A stretch of 21,098 nucleotides of DNA from CAZOIA01 sp964579675. Its GTDB lineage: Bacteria > Planctomycetota > Phycisphaerae > UBA1845 > PWPN01. Every line of letters starts with the position of its first letter. The stretch's first letter is position 1. Below, piece by piece: positions 1 through 6,589 of the stretch. Position numbers and translations under genes: made by a program. A model generated the notes under the pieces. The model was not told the origin of the DNA. It ran no database searches and saw only the letters and a list, made by a program, of their open reading frames with translations. The stretch spans positions 1 through 21,098 of the forward strand of contig CAZOIA010000099.1 of NCBI GenBank assembly GCA_964579675.1. The letters run 5' to 3'.

Positions 1-2
1 CA

Positions 3-1007
3 ACCGTCGAAGCTGTGGAAGACCTCCTCAGTGTAGGAGCCACAGTCCACGGCTTTCACATCGGGTATTCCATTCTCTACCACCCTAAGATCTATATACT
101 GGAATCAGATGCCAGAGCCTGGGTTGCGCTTGGCAGCTGCAACCTAACCTGCGAGGGACTGTTTAGGAATCTTGAGGCATCCTCCATTACTACGCTGGAT
201 CTTCGACAGCGCGCAGACCGCCGCTTCCTCGATAGACTCCATTCCTGGGTTGACTCCCTGCTCAATCAGCGTCCTCACGCTCTCGCACTGGGGAGAGAGG
301 TGCTCGCCGAGGCGGAAGCCGCAGGCATGCTCGTTCGGGAGGGGGCTGGTCGCCCCTCAACCAGATCTGGCGAAATGCCTCCGGCTGGTCCCGGCAGAAC
401 AGGTGGTCGGGCGACGAGAGTCCCGCGTCTTATCGTGCCTGCTGCCCCTGCGCCCTATCCTACAGTCCCAGGTCGAACGCGACGCCGCGCTAGACGTGTG
501 CGGGCCACGGGAAGAGCAGAGAAGCCACCAGGCGCGGTGCCCGCCTCGGAAGCCCAGCGCTTCGCAATGACGTTATCCGCTTTTGATGCTTCCCACCGTA
601 GAGGAACGCCAGGTACCCCAGAGGTTAGTATTCCCGAAAACGCCACTGGTTTCTTCCCCTCAGTGAAGAGGACGAGGAGACGCTATCCAGACGCCTACTT
701 CAACGTCCTTCTGAACACGCCAACGGACGCACAGACAGTCGAGTATCGACTCTGGCATCGGCCCCCAGGAAGCGGCACGGGGCATCCGGACTGGCGCATT
801 AACGTTAAGCACGAGACGATAGACCTGACCTCGCCGGAGGGGGGGGACATCCTGCTCTTCGAACGGCTTCCTGAAGGCCCAGAAACCAGCTACGAGGTGT
901 GGGTGGTGAAGGATAGCGACGATAGTTTTAATGCAATTCGTGCACTTTGTACGGAATCCGTCGAGGCCCGGGGGAGAGCGGGCACCAAGTATTACGGCAT
1001 CTTCTAG
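3..1007 (+). CDS. PLD-superfamily type II restriction endonuclease (BfiI/NgoFVII type), 5' partial
   Basis: The frame is open to the left window edge, so the gene starts outside; the GTG at 15 is unlikely to be the true start. Counting from that GTG, one HKD-type half-site is visible: H23-P-K25, then G40-S41-x-N43 and E54. The K-to-N distance of 18 and N-to-E distance of 11 match what I recall for BfiI (H105, K107, N125, E136), a metal-independent enzyme that dimerises to build one active site. About 80 N-terminal residues would then be missing. Residues about 100-180 form a Pro/Arg-rich linker. Residues about 185-330 (RFAMTLSAFDAS, RRYPDAYFNVLL, GDILLFERL) look like the C-terminal DNA-binding (B3-like) domain of this family; this is recognition by eye. 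The expected role is cleavage of unmodified foreign DNA in the cytoplasm. It lies 85 bases upstream of an RHH gene and two methyltransferases on the same strand. An orphan PLD nuclease is the alternative. Confidence 0.8.
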   Translation, partial: TVEAVEDLLSVGATVHGFHIGYSILYHPKIYILESDARAWVALGSCNLTCEGLFRNLEASSITTLDLRQRADRRFLDRLHSWVDSLLNQRPHALALGREVLAEAEAAGMLVREGAGRPSTRSGEMPPAGPGRTGGRATRVPRLIVPAAPAPYPTVPGRTRRRARRVRATGRAEKPPGAVPASEAQRFAMTLSAFDASHRRGTPGTPEVSIPENATGFFPSVKRTRRRYPDAYFNVLLNTPTDAQTVEYRLWHRPPGSGTGHPDWRINVKHETIDLTSPEGGDILLFERLPEGPETSYEVWVVKDSDDSFNAIRALCTESVEARGRAGTKYYGIF

Positions 1008-1037
1008 AGTGACCTCATCGAATGTACGAGAAAGGGC

Positions 1038-1065
1038 TTGACAGATGACCTATGTGACGTAACAT
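1038..1065 (+). promoter_or_regulatory. Candidate sigma70-type promoter of the RHH-methyltransferase operon
   Basis: A perfect -35 hexamer TTGACA (1038-1043) is followed by a 16-base spacer and TAACAT (1060-1065), a 4/6 match to the -10 consensus. Transcription would begin near 1072, just before the RHH start codon. The -10 lies inside the first of two direct repeats, so a bound protein would block it. The promoter lies downstream of the nuclease stop codon, so the methyltransferases can be expressed separately from the nuclease. Confidence 0.5.
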
Positions 1066-1079
1066 AAGTGACGTAACAT
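1054..1079 (+). repeat. Two 12-bp direct repeats, candidate operator
   Basis: GTGACGTAACAT occurs at 1054-1065 and again, identically, at 1068-1079, a period of 14 bases. The first copy sits in an imperfect palindrome ATGT-g-ACGT-a-ACAT (1052-1065), and the second has the same form with one mismatch (AAGT for ATGT). Tandem half-palindromic sites over a -10 box are typical of operators for dimeric ribbon-helix-helix proteins, and the next gene encodes one. Binding is inferred. Confidence 0.55.
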
Positions 1080-1092
1080 GGGAGCCGGTTCA

Positions 1093-1305
1093 ATGGCTGT
1101 TGGGCCATCAGGGCGAGTCGTGGTTGACATCGATCCGGAAATCAAGCGTCGCCTGCACAGCGCCTTGGCTGCGGAAGGACGGACACTCAAAGAGTGGTTC
1201 GTGGACATGTGCGAAGCGTACCTGGAGTCTCGCTCTCAGGGCTTGCTTTTTCCGGCTCGGGGTGACTCCGCCGCGTCCACGCTCGAGGAGGAACGCCGTC
1301 GGTGA
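1093..1305 (+). CDS. Small ribbon-helix-helix (CopG/Arc-like) DNA-binding protein, putative R-M controller
   Basis: This is a 70-residue protein. Residues 7-17 (GRVVVDIDPEI) form a beta strand, followed by helix KRRLHSALAAEGR and helix TLKEWFVDMCEAYLES, which is the classic RHH layout. A charged tail ends in EEERRR. I chose ATG 1093 because GGGAG (1080-1084) lies 8 bases upstream. ATG 1078 would add five residues but overlaps the second repeat and leaves almost no leader. The stop overlaps the next gene's GTG start (GTGA, 1302-1305), so the two are translationally coupled. Position and the upstream repeats suggest it autoregulates the operon, doing the job that HTH C-proteins do in many type II systems. 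Alternatives are an antitoxin-type repressor or an accessory DNA-binding subunit. The family call is good; the role is inferred. Confidence 0.7.
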   Translation: MAVGPSGRVVVDIDPEIKRRLHSALAAEGRTLKEWFVDMCEAYLESRSQGLLFPARGDSAASTLEEERRR

Positions 1306-2444
1306 AGGCAGCACTTGAAAGCCTGGAGCGTATCGATTGGGACTTCGCGGCCGCCAACACGCGAACGGCGTCGCATGGTATTCACCCATACCCCGGGAAA
1401 TTCATCCCGCAGATTCCTAGACTCCTTATCGAGCGTCTTGCCCCTCGCAAAGGCTCGGCCATTCTTGATCCCTTTTGCGGATCAGGAACAACACTCTTAG
1501 AAGCGACTCTCAAGGGCTACCCGTCAATCGGGATAGACTCTCACCCCTTAGCCTGCTTAATAGCTAAGGTCAAATGTACCCCGCTTCCCAGCGACGCTAC
1601 CGGGACAATCGAAACGATTGTCTCCTCTGCTAGGGATAGTCATGTGCGAAAGCAGTTCGCAATCCCTCCAGTTCCACGGATCGATCACTGGTTCAAGAAG
1701 GATATCCAGGAAGTGCTCGCGTCACTAACTACGGCCATTGACAACGTAGCCCATCAGGACGTTCGCGACGCCCTTCGAGTAGCGTTTTCTGCCCTAATCG
1801 TGCGAGTTTCTAACCAGGAGAGCGATACCCGCTACGCAGCAGTAGACAAAGCAATTTCTCCAGAAGACGTCCTACGGCTCTTCAGTGTCAAGGCCCGCTC
1901 CTTGTTTGAAAGCCTGGATTGTCTTTCGGCGAGCCTATTCGGAGCGCTACCGCGTCCGTGCCTCATCAACAAAGACATTCTTGAGGTACAGCCGCCTGAC
2001 ATCAAAGGCGAGATCGCGTTGGTGGTGGCCTCTCCTCCCTATCCGAATGCCTATGAGTACTGGTTATACCACAAGTATCGGATGTACTGGCTTGGAATGA
2101 ACCCTATCGAGGTGCGATCACGAGAGATCGGTGCTCGTCCACACTATTTTAAAAAGAACCACCAAACCGAGCATGACTTTGAAGAACAGATGGATAGGGT
2201 GTTTCGTTTGTTAGCGGCTGTGATGATACATGGCAGCTACGCCTGCTTTGTCATCGGACGTTCGATTATCCATTCGCGGGTGATTGACAACCTTGCCTTG
2301 CTAACACGTTCAGCAGAAAGATCTGGCTTTGTGAGGTGTGCCCTGTTTAACCGTTGTATTCCTCGCAACCGGAAATCGTTCAACCCCGCAAACGGCAGTA
2401 TTGACGAGGAGAGTATTGGCGTCTTCAAGCTTGAGGGGTTATGA
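1302..2444 (+). CDS. Amino-DNA methyltransferase (N4-cytosine/N6-adenine type), first of pair
   Basis: This is a 380-residue SAM-dependent DNA methyltransferase. SAM-binding motif I is D56-PFCGSGT, preceded by HPYPGKFIPQ (residues 28-37). Catalytic motif IV is SPPYPN (244-249). The roughly 180 residues between motifs I and IV may hold target recognition. SPPY is more often seen in N4-cytosine enzymes, but the base cannot be fixed from this alone. The GTG start overlaps the RHH stop (GTGA), with GAGGAGG about 10 bases upstream. The stop overlaps the next gene's ATG (ATGA, 2441-2444). It should protect one strand of the host site from the upstream nuclease. Codon use is less GC-biased than in genes after 4574. 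Function class is confident; partner and site are inferred. Confidence 0.88.
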   Translation: MKAALESLERIDWDFAAANTRTASHGIHPYPGKFIPQIPRLLIERLAPRKGSAILDPFCGSGTTLLEATLKGYPSIGIDSHPLACLIAKVKCTPLPSDATGTIETIVSSARDSHVRKQFAIPPVPRIDHWFKKDIQEVLASLTTAIDNVAHQDVRDALRVAFSALIVRVSNQESDTRYAAVDKAISPEDVLRLFSVKARSLFESLDCLSASLFGALPRPCLINKDILEVQPPDIKGEIALVVASPPYPNAYEYWLYHKYRMYWLGMNPIEVRSREIGARPHYFKKNHQTEHDFEEQMDRVFRLLAAVMIHGSYACFVIGRSIIHSRVIDNLALLTRSAERSGFVRCALFNRCIPRNRKSFNPANGSIDEESIGVFKLEGL

Positions 2445-4030
2445 AAAGAACGTTCTTTGAGTGGAATGGATACCGCTATTTCCCCTACGAGAGGGAATTT
2501 GCGCGCCATGAGGTATGGGCGATCGTTGGCGAGGAGCCCAGAGATACATCGGGGGGACTCGAAATCACAGCAACCCTGTCGAGCGATGCTGCCGCCAGGC
2601 TCACCTATTTTCGCTCAGTGCGCCTACCCAGCGGACAACTAGTAGTGCCAGATCAATTGCGGTTGGAGGCAACGACGAATGGTTATTCCAAATCCCAGGA
2701 TTTGAAGCTGCCACGATTGTCTCGCCAATCCACGCGCTATTCCGCACATGGGTTGCATGAATACCGAGGCAAGTTTAACCCGCAAGTCGTGCGCGCTATC
2801 GGGAACTTTCTCAGGCTAAAGCAGGGTGACTTCGTCTTAGATCCCTTCTGCGGAAGTGGCACCGTGCTGCTAGAAGCTGGCCATATTGGATGGAATGCCC
2901 TGGGTCTTGACCGAAACCCCTTGGGAGTAATGATCGCAAACGCCAAAACGGCGGCAATACACGCCCCTGAACGGGACATAACATCTGCTGCCGCGAGTAT
3001 TGCGCGAGCCTTGCAGCAGGGTCGACGGCAAGCCAGGCTGGTGTCACAGACGGTCTACCAGTCTCGCCGAGAAAAAGCGAAGCTAGCGCATATTGCCAAT
3101 ATCGATTACGTTGAACGCTGGTTTCCGCTACCTGTACTGGTTCAGGTATCCTGGATACTCGATGCAATCGAGCGGCACGCGAAACCCCGCCTCCGCAACG
3201 TCTTCAACGTAATGCTCAGCGACATTTTGCGAGACGTGTCGTGGCAAGATCCAGGAGACCTGAGAATTCGTCGTCGAAAGTCACCTGCGAATGACTATCC
3301 CGCGATCCAGTTATTCCTGGAGTCGGTCGAGAAGAAGACTAACGCAATACTCATGGCAAGGAAGGCTCTAGCTATTCCAAAGGCAAAGCAATTAGCCTTC
3401 ATGGGCGACACTCGCGATGCTAGGAGAGTACTCGCACCGCAACTTGGGCGATTCAGTCGGAGGAGATTCGAGGCTGCTATTACTTCGCCTCCGTATGCAA
3501 CAGCATTACCCTATATCGACACGCAGCGGCTCAGTCTTTGTCTTCTGGGGCTAATCTCGAGCGCAGAGATTAGAGATACGGAGACGGCGATGATTGGAAA
3601 CCGCGAGCTAGCGACGCGGCATCGGCAGACAATGGAGAATGGTATTGAAACTAATGCTGGCCGACTACCCGAAGCCTGCGTTCGCCTTTGCCGAGAGATG
3701 CTTATAGCCTCGCGAAAGCCGAAAAACGGTTTCAGGCGGCGCAACACGCCAGCCCTGCTTTACAAGTACCTTTGCGATATGGCAGAATCCTTCAGTCAGG
3801 TGAAGTCCCTGCTACGGCGCGGCGCGCCGTACGCATTGTTGGTCGGCCAGAACTCGACAACGCTTGGCGGCCAGGAATTCTGTATCGACACTCCACGCTT
3901 GCTCGCCAGCGTCGCTGAAACGCGCGGTTTCAGTATAGGAGAGATACGCGAATTGCAGACCTTTCAAAGATTCGATGTGCATAGAAAGAACTCCATAAGA
4001 AGCGAGTTCTTGCTTCTTCTAAATGCATAG
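2441..4030 (+). CDS. Amino-DNA methyltransferase, second of tandem paralogous pair
   Basis: This 529-residue methyltransferase shares its layout with the preceding gene: HEYRGKFNPQ (106-115), motif I D134-PFCGSGT, and motif IV SPPYATALPY (349-358). The middle segments also align by eye: ERWF...LVQVSWILDAI here, DHWF...VLASLTTAI in the first enzyme, each followed by an R...F...LS.I.R.VS-type helix. Recent or ancient duplication is therefore likely. It carries about 85 extra N-terminal residues of unknown function. Its ATG overlaps the upstream stop (ATGA), so expression is coupled. Two methyltransferases beside one nuclease is the usual arrangement for type IIS systems with asymmetric sites, where each enzyme modifies a different strand. 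It is the last gene of the operon, and no clear terminator follows. Confidence 0.88.
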   Translation: MKRTFFEWNGYRYFPYEREFARHEVWAIVGEEPRDTSGGLEITATLSSDAAARLTYFRSVRLPSGQLVVPDQLRLEATTNGYSKSQDLKLPRLSRQSTRYSAHGLHEYRGKFNPQVVRAIGNFLRLKQGDFVLDPFCGSGTVLLEAGHIGWNALGLDRNPLGVMIANAKTAAIHAPERDITSAAASIARALQQGRRQARLVSQTVYQSRREKAKLAHIANIDYVERWFPLPVLVQVSWILDAIERHAKPRLRNVFNVMLSDILRDVSWQDPGDLRIRRRKSPANDYPAIQLFLESVEKKTNAILMARKALAIPKAKQLAFMGDTRDARRVLAPQLGRFSRRRFEAAITSPPYATALPYIDTQRLSLCLLGLISSAEIRDTETAMIGNRELATRHRQTMENGIETNAGRLPEACVRLCREMLIASRKPKNGFRRRNTPALLYKYLCDMAESFSQVKSLLRRGAPYALLVGQNSTTLGGQEFCIDTPRLLASVAETRGFSIGEIRELQTFQRFDVHRKNSIRSEFLLLLNA

Positions 4031-4171
4031 ATTATGCTCTAGGTTCAACTCGGATCCAAGGGGTCCGAAACGAGGACGTACGTAGTCTGGGCTCCGGTCC
4101 GAAGCGGGGTCCAGCCAGTCTTCTCCTTCCTGCTCCGTCCTTCGGCTCCCACCGTGTGCATCAGGCCCGGC
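4031..4171. other. Unassigned spacer after the R-M operon
   Basis: I see no convincing gene, terminator or terminal inverted repeat here. A minus-strand frame runs open from the metallophosphoesterase remnant down to 4019, but its residues (EQEGEDWLDPAS and onward) do not resemble the family's C-terminus. The border between the R-M island and the host-like sequence probably lies in this stretch. Confidence 0.4.
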
Positions 4172-4363
4172 CGGCGGGCCGATCAGGGGTATGCTGACCC
4201 GGTCCCCGTGGGTGTGACCCGCCAGGGTCCAGGAGGCCGGCGCATCGAGTAGCTCCGGGAAGCTGTCGGGATTGTGGGACAGTGCGATACACGGCTCGGA
4301 GGCCGGCACGCCGGCGAAGGCGGCCGCCGCGTCGAACCGGTTGCCCCAATAGTCATCCAGGCC
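4172..4363 (-). pseudogene. Metallophosphoesterase (calcineurin-like) remnant
   Basis: On the minus strand the frame reads VGLDDYWGNRFDAAAAFAG, then CIALSHNPDSFPELL, then LAGHTHGDRVSIPLIGPP. These are the middle and late motifs of bacterial calcineurin-like phosphoesterases: LSHNPD and the metal-binding GHTHG at 4205-4219. The N-terminal metal-binding motifs are absent. The C-terminal part that normally follows GPP is replaced by unrelated residues. About 65 residues remain of a family usually near 270-300. It abuts a remnant of a different gene on the opposite strand near 4360, so it is a broken copy. Confidence 0.7.
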
Positions 4364-4432
4364 GACGTGGCCATCTTCGTCGGATGCATGAGCGGCGCGA
4401 GCGTGCCGGCCGACCCGAAATGCGCAGAATGA
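4358..4432 (+). pseudogene. C-terminal tail of a dockerin-like secreted protein, remnant
   Basis: The + frame reads QADVAIFVGCMSGASVPADP then KCAE and a stop at 4430-4432. The intact protein ending at 9264 closes with ADLVVFRACMTGAGVPADP then SCAE, clearly the same ending. Only about 24 residues survive here. The preceding codons belong, on the other strand, to the metallophosphoesterase remnant, so the gene has lost everything upstream of about 4358. It lies just before the prepilin-like gene. Confidence 0.7.
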
Positions 4433-4573
4433 CGGGAATTGCCGGTGGACGGCCCCGGCGGATACATGAAGCTGGTTGAAACCATTCGGCCAAATCAGGT
4501 AGAATTGATGGTGATCGGGGCGTATGCGGCCGGTCGGTGCCCCTCGGTTTGTGTCTCCCCCGGAGTCGAGGCA

Positions 4574-5470
4574 ATGACGATTCGACGCCTCAACCGCGCG
4601 GCTTTCGCGCTGGACCGGAAAACGAGTCCGGGCAGCGCCGCGTTCACCTTGATCGAACTACTCGTGGTGGTGGCGATCGTCGCCCTGCTGCTGGCGATAC
4701 TGCTGCCCTCATTGGCCAAGGCTCGGGAGCAGTCGCGGCAGGCGGTCTGCGCCAGCAACCTCAAGCAGTTGTCGAACGCAGTGGCGATGTACCTGGTTGA
4801 CGCCAGGAACAGCCTGCCGGGGCCCATGCACGCGGCGGTGGAACTGGAGACGTTCGAGAAGATTGCGTCGAAGGACTATGAGGAATGGCACCTGCCGTCC
4901 TTCGTTCGCAAGTATTTCACCGACAAGAGCACCGGCGGGAAGTCAACCGACGAGGTCGTCAAGTGCCCCACCGCTCTCCGCATCTCGTACAACAAGCTGA
5001 GGAACATATTCTCCAGAACCGAGTTCGAGCGCCCCTTCTCCTATGCTCTCAACAACTGGAACGCCGAGCAGAGCAGCCAGATCGACTTCGGCACGAATCC
5101 TCCGTGGTACTTCGGCTATCCGGACTACTTCTGGCAGAACACTCGCCCGCCGTTCCGACGGAAAGCCCTGTCCGCTCACGCACTCGTGAAGGATTCGGCA
5201 CCCAAGGATATCTCCGTGGTCAAGCAGCCCTCGCGGGAATGGTCGTTTGGTGATGCCTTCCGCTTCGAGGCCGGCACCATGCCGCGTGTGACCCCGGGGC
5301 ACCCTGCGGGCCAATGGCAGCGCGGGACGTATCAGTTTGAGTTCGTTCACACGGAAGGGCGCGATCTGATCCCCAGAGCACCCTACCATTCCGGTGGCAT
5401 CAACGTGGCCATGTTCGACGCGCACGTCGAGTGGCAGCGCCCGTGGCGGGGAACCGTGAACCCACAGTAG
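4574..5470 (+). CDS. Prepilin-like secreted protein with type II pseudopilin N-terminus and H-X9-DG-like tail
   Basis: This is a 298-residue protein. A basic leader of 23 residues precedes FTLIELLVVVAIVALLLAIL, the hydrophobic prepilin helix, with Glu at +5. The residue before the predicted cleavage is Ala23 rather than the usual Gly. After the helix comes CASNLKQLSNAVAMY, typical of the pilin-like families expanded in Planctomycetes. The C-terminus has H272, nine residues, then D282-A283, a degenerate form of the H-X9-DG motif. ATG 4574 is preceded by GGAG (4562-4565) at an 8-base spacing. An upstream TTG at 4439 would add 45 non-homologous residues and was rejected. It likely sits in the inner membrane or is secreted as a pseudopilin. 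It is followed 84 bases later by two more secreted-protein genes. Confidence 0.85.
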   Translation: MTIRRLNRAAFALDRKTSPGSAAFTLIELLVVVAIVALLLAILLPSLAKAREQSRQAVCASNLKQLSNAVAMYLVDARNSLPGPMHAAVELETFEKIASKDYEEWHLPSFVRKYFTDKSTGGKSTDEVVKCPTALRISYNKLRNIFSRTEFERPFSYALNNWNAEQSSQIDFGTNPPWYFGYPDYFWQNTRPPFRRKALSAHALVKDSAPKDISVVKQPSREWSFGDAFRFEAGTMPRVTPGHPAGQWQRGTYQFEFVHTEGRDLIPRAPYHSGGINVAMFDAHVEWQRPWRGTVNPQ

Positions 5471-5554
5471 CGGGTGCTGGCCTGGGAAAACAGGTGGCAC
5501 CGTGTCGATTCCGTCGGCCGCGATGCAGCCGGTGGGGGAGGAAAGGTTGATCAC

Positions 5555-6589
5555 ATGAGTACATCTCCATTGGTGAGGCGAGCCTTCCTGGTTGTGGGGG
5601 CGCTGGCGGCGCTGGTGCCCGCGGTGCATCACGCGTCGGGTCAGGTATTGGAGATCCCCCACGTCAACAAGGTGCAAGACGAGTTCCAGCGACAGCCGCA
5701 GGTGTTCCTCAGGGGCGGCTGGGGATCGGCTCCCGGCCAGTTCGGGAAGGTGGACGAGGCTTCCCGGCCTGGACCGATGGACTTCGCGGTCACGGCGGAC
5801 GCGCTGTACGTGCTGGACCCGGTCAACGCCCGGGTGCAGGTCTTCGACCTCCAAGGGGACTTCCGGCTTCAGGTGCCCGTTGGAACGAGAACGGCCGATT
5901 TCATTTCTGTCGATCGTTCCGGCAGCATCATCGTGCTTGATGCATTTGTTCGCCGGGAGTTCAAGACCTTTTCACCGGCCGGCGAGGTCCGCGTCCACGC
6001 GAAGCTGCCTGCATCGATCGGCCTGCCGTCCGCGGTGTTTGCCGACGGCCAGCGGCTGTGGATCGAGGAGCGCCACAACCGGGTGTTCGAGATCACCGCC
6101 GATGACCCGAAGGCCGGGGCGCGGTCCCGCGTGGTTGAAGCCCTGCCCGGCCGCCCTGCCGGGGACGGCGGCCGCACGCTCCATGCCGCAAGAAAGGGCC
6201 TCCGCGACGCCGTGATCCGATTCGGCGCCGGGGAGAAGCATGGTAACCCGCACCAGGGCGACGACGCTCTCACCGTGCGTTTCCCGGAGCGGGTCGGCTC
6301 GATCGTAGCTTTGGAAACCGACGCCCGCGGCGGTGTCTACATCGCAGCCGTCTGCTTGCCCGAGCGGGGCGGGGACAACTCGAACGGGTACATTCTGCTG
6401 GCTGGCATCACCTCGGACCGGACGATCGCCGGAGCCGTCTCCATGCCGAACGCTTACGTCACGGACCACTACCGCAAGTTGTGCGTGTCCGATTCTGGCG
6501 ACGTGATTCAAATGCAGACCGCGGAGCAGGAGGTTCGCTTCGTCCGCTGGGCCCTGCGGCTGCCGCAAAAAGGGGAAGACACGCGATGA
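5555..6589 (+). CDS. Secreted NHL/6-bladed beta-propeller-like protein
   Basis: This is a 344-residue protein. Residues 1-30 look like a Sec signal peptide (RRAFLVVGALAALVPAV, then an ASG site). The rest has recurring propeller-blade motifs of the NHL/6-bladed type: GPMDFAVTADALYVLDPVN then ARVQVFDLQGDF; ISVDRSGSIIVLDAF; AVFADGQRLWIEER; ALETDARGGVYIAAV. No catalytic residues are evident, so it is most likely a binding or scaffold propeller in the periplasm or outside the cell. ATG 5555 is preceded by a purine-rich GGAGGAAAGG stretch. The stop overlaps the next ATG (ATGA, 6586-6589), so it is co-translated with the amidase/beta-helix protein. The exact ligand is unknown. Confidence 0.75.
   Translation: MSTSPLVRRAFLVVGALAALVPAVHHASGQVLEIPHVNKVQDEFQRQPQVFLRGGWGSAPGQFGKVDEASRPGPMDFAVTADALYVLDPVNARVQVFDLQGDFRLQVPVGTRTADFISVDRSGSIIVLDAFVRREFKTFSPAGEVRVHAKLPASIGLPSAVFADGQRLWIEERHNRVFEITADDPKAGARSRVVEALPGRPAGDGGRTLHAARKGLRDAVIRFGAGEKHGNPHQGDDALTVRFPERVGSIVALETDARGGVYIAAVCLPERGGDNSNGYILLAGITSDRTIAGAVSMPNAYVTDHYRKLCVSDSGDVIQMQTAEQEVRFVRWALRLPQKGEDTR

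Noticed and set aside
1..1007. DISARM or other PLD-containing defence system
   Set aside because: No DrmA/DrmB-like helicase or DUF1998 protein is visible. The nuclease has a restriction-enzyme-like C-terminal region and two methyltransferases follow, which fits a type II system better. Genes left of the window could change this.
1054..1079. CRISPR-like or mobile-element repeat
   Set aside because: There are only two 12-base copies with a 2-base spacer directly over a promoter, so an operator is the simpler reading.
4439..4573. Longer N-terminus for the prepilin-like protein
   Set aside because: It would need a TTG start and add 45 residues unlike a prepilin leader. ATG 4574 has GGAG at the right distance.
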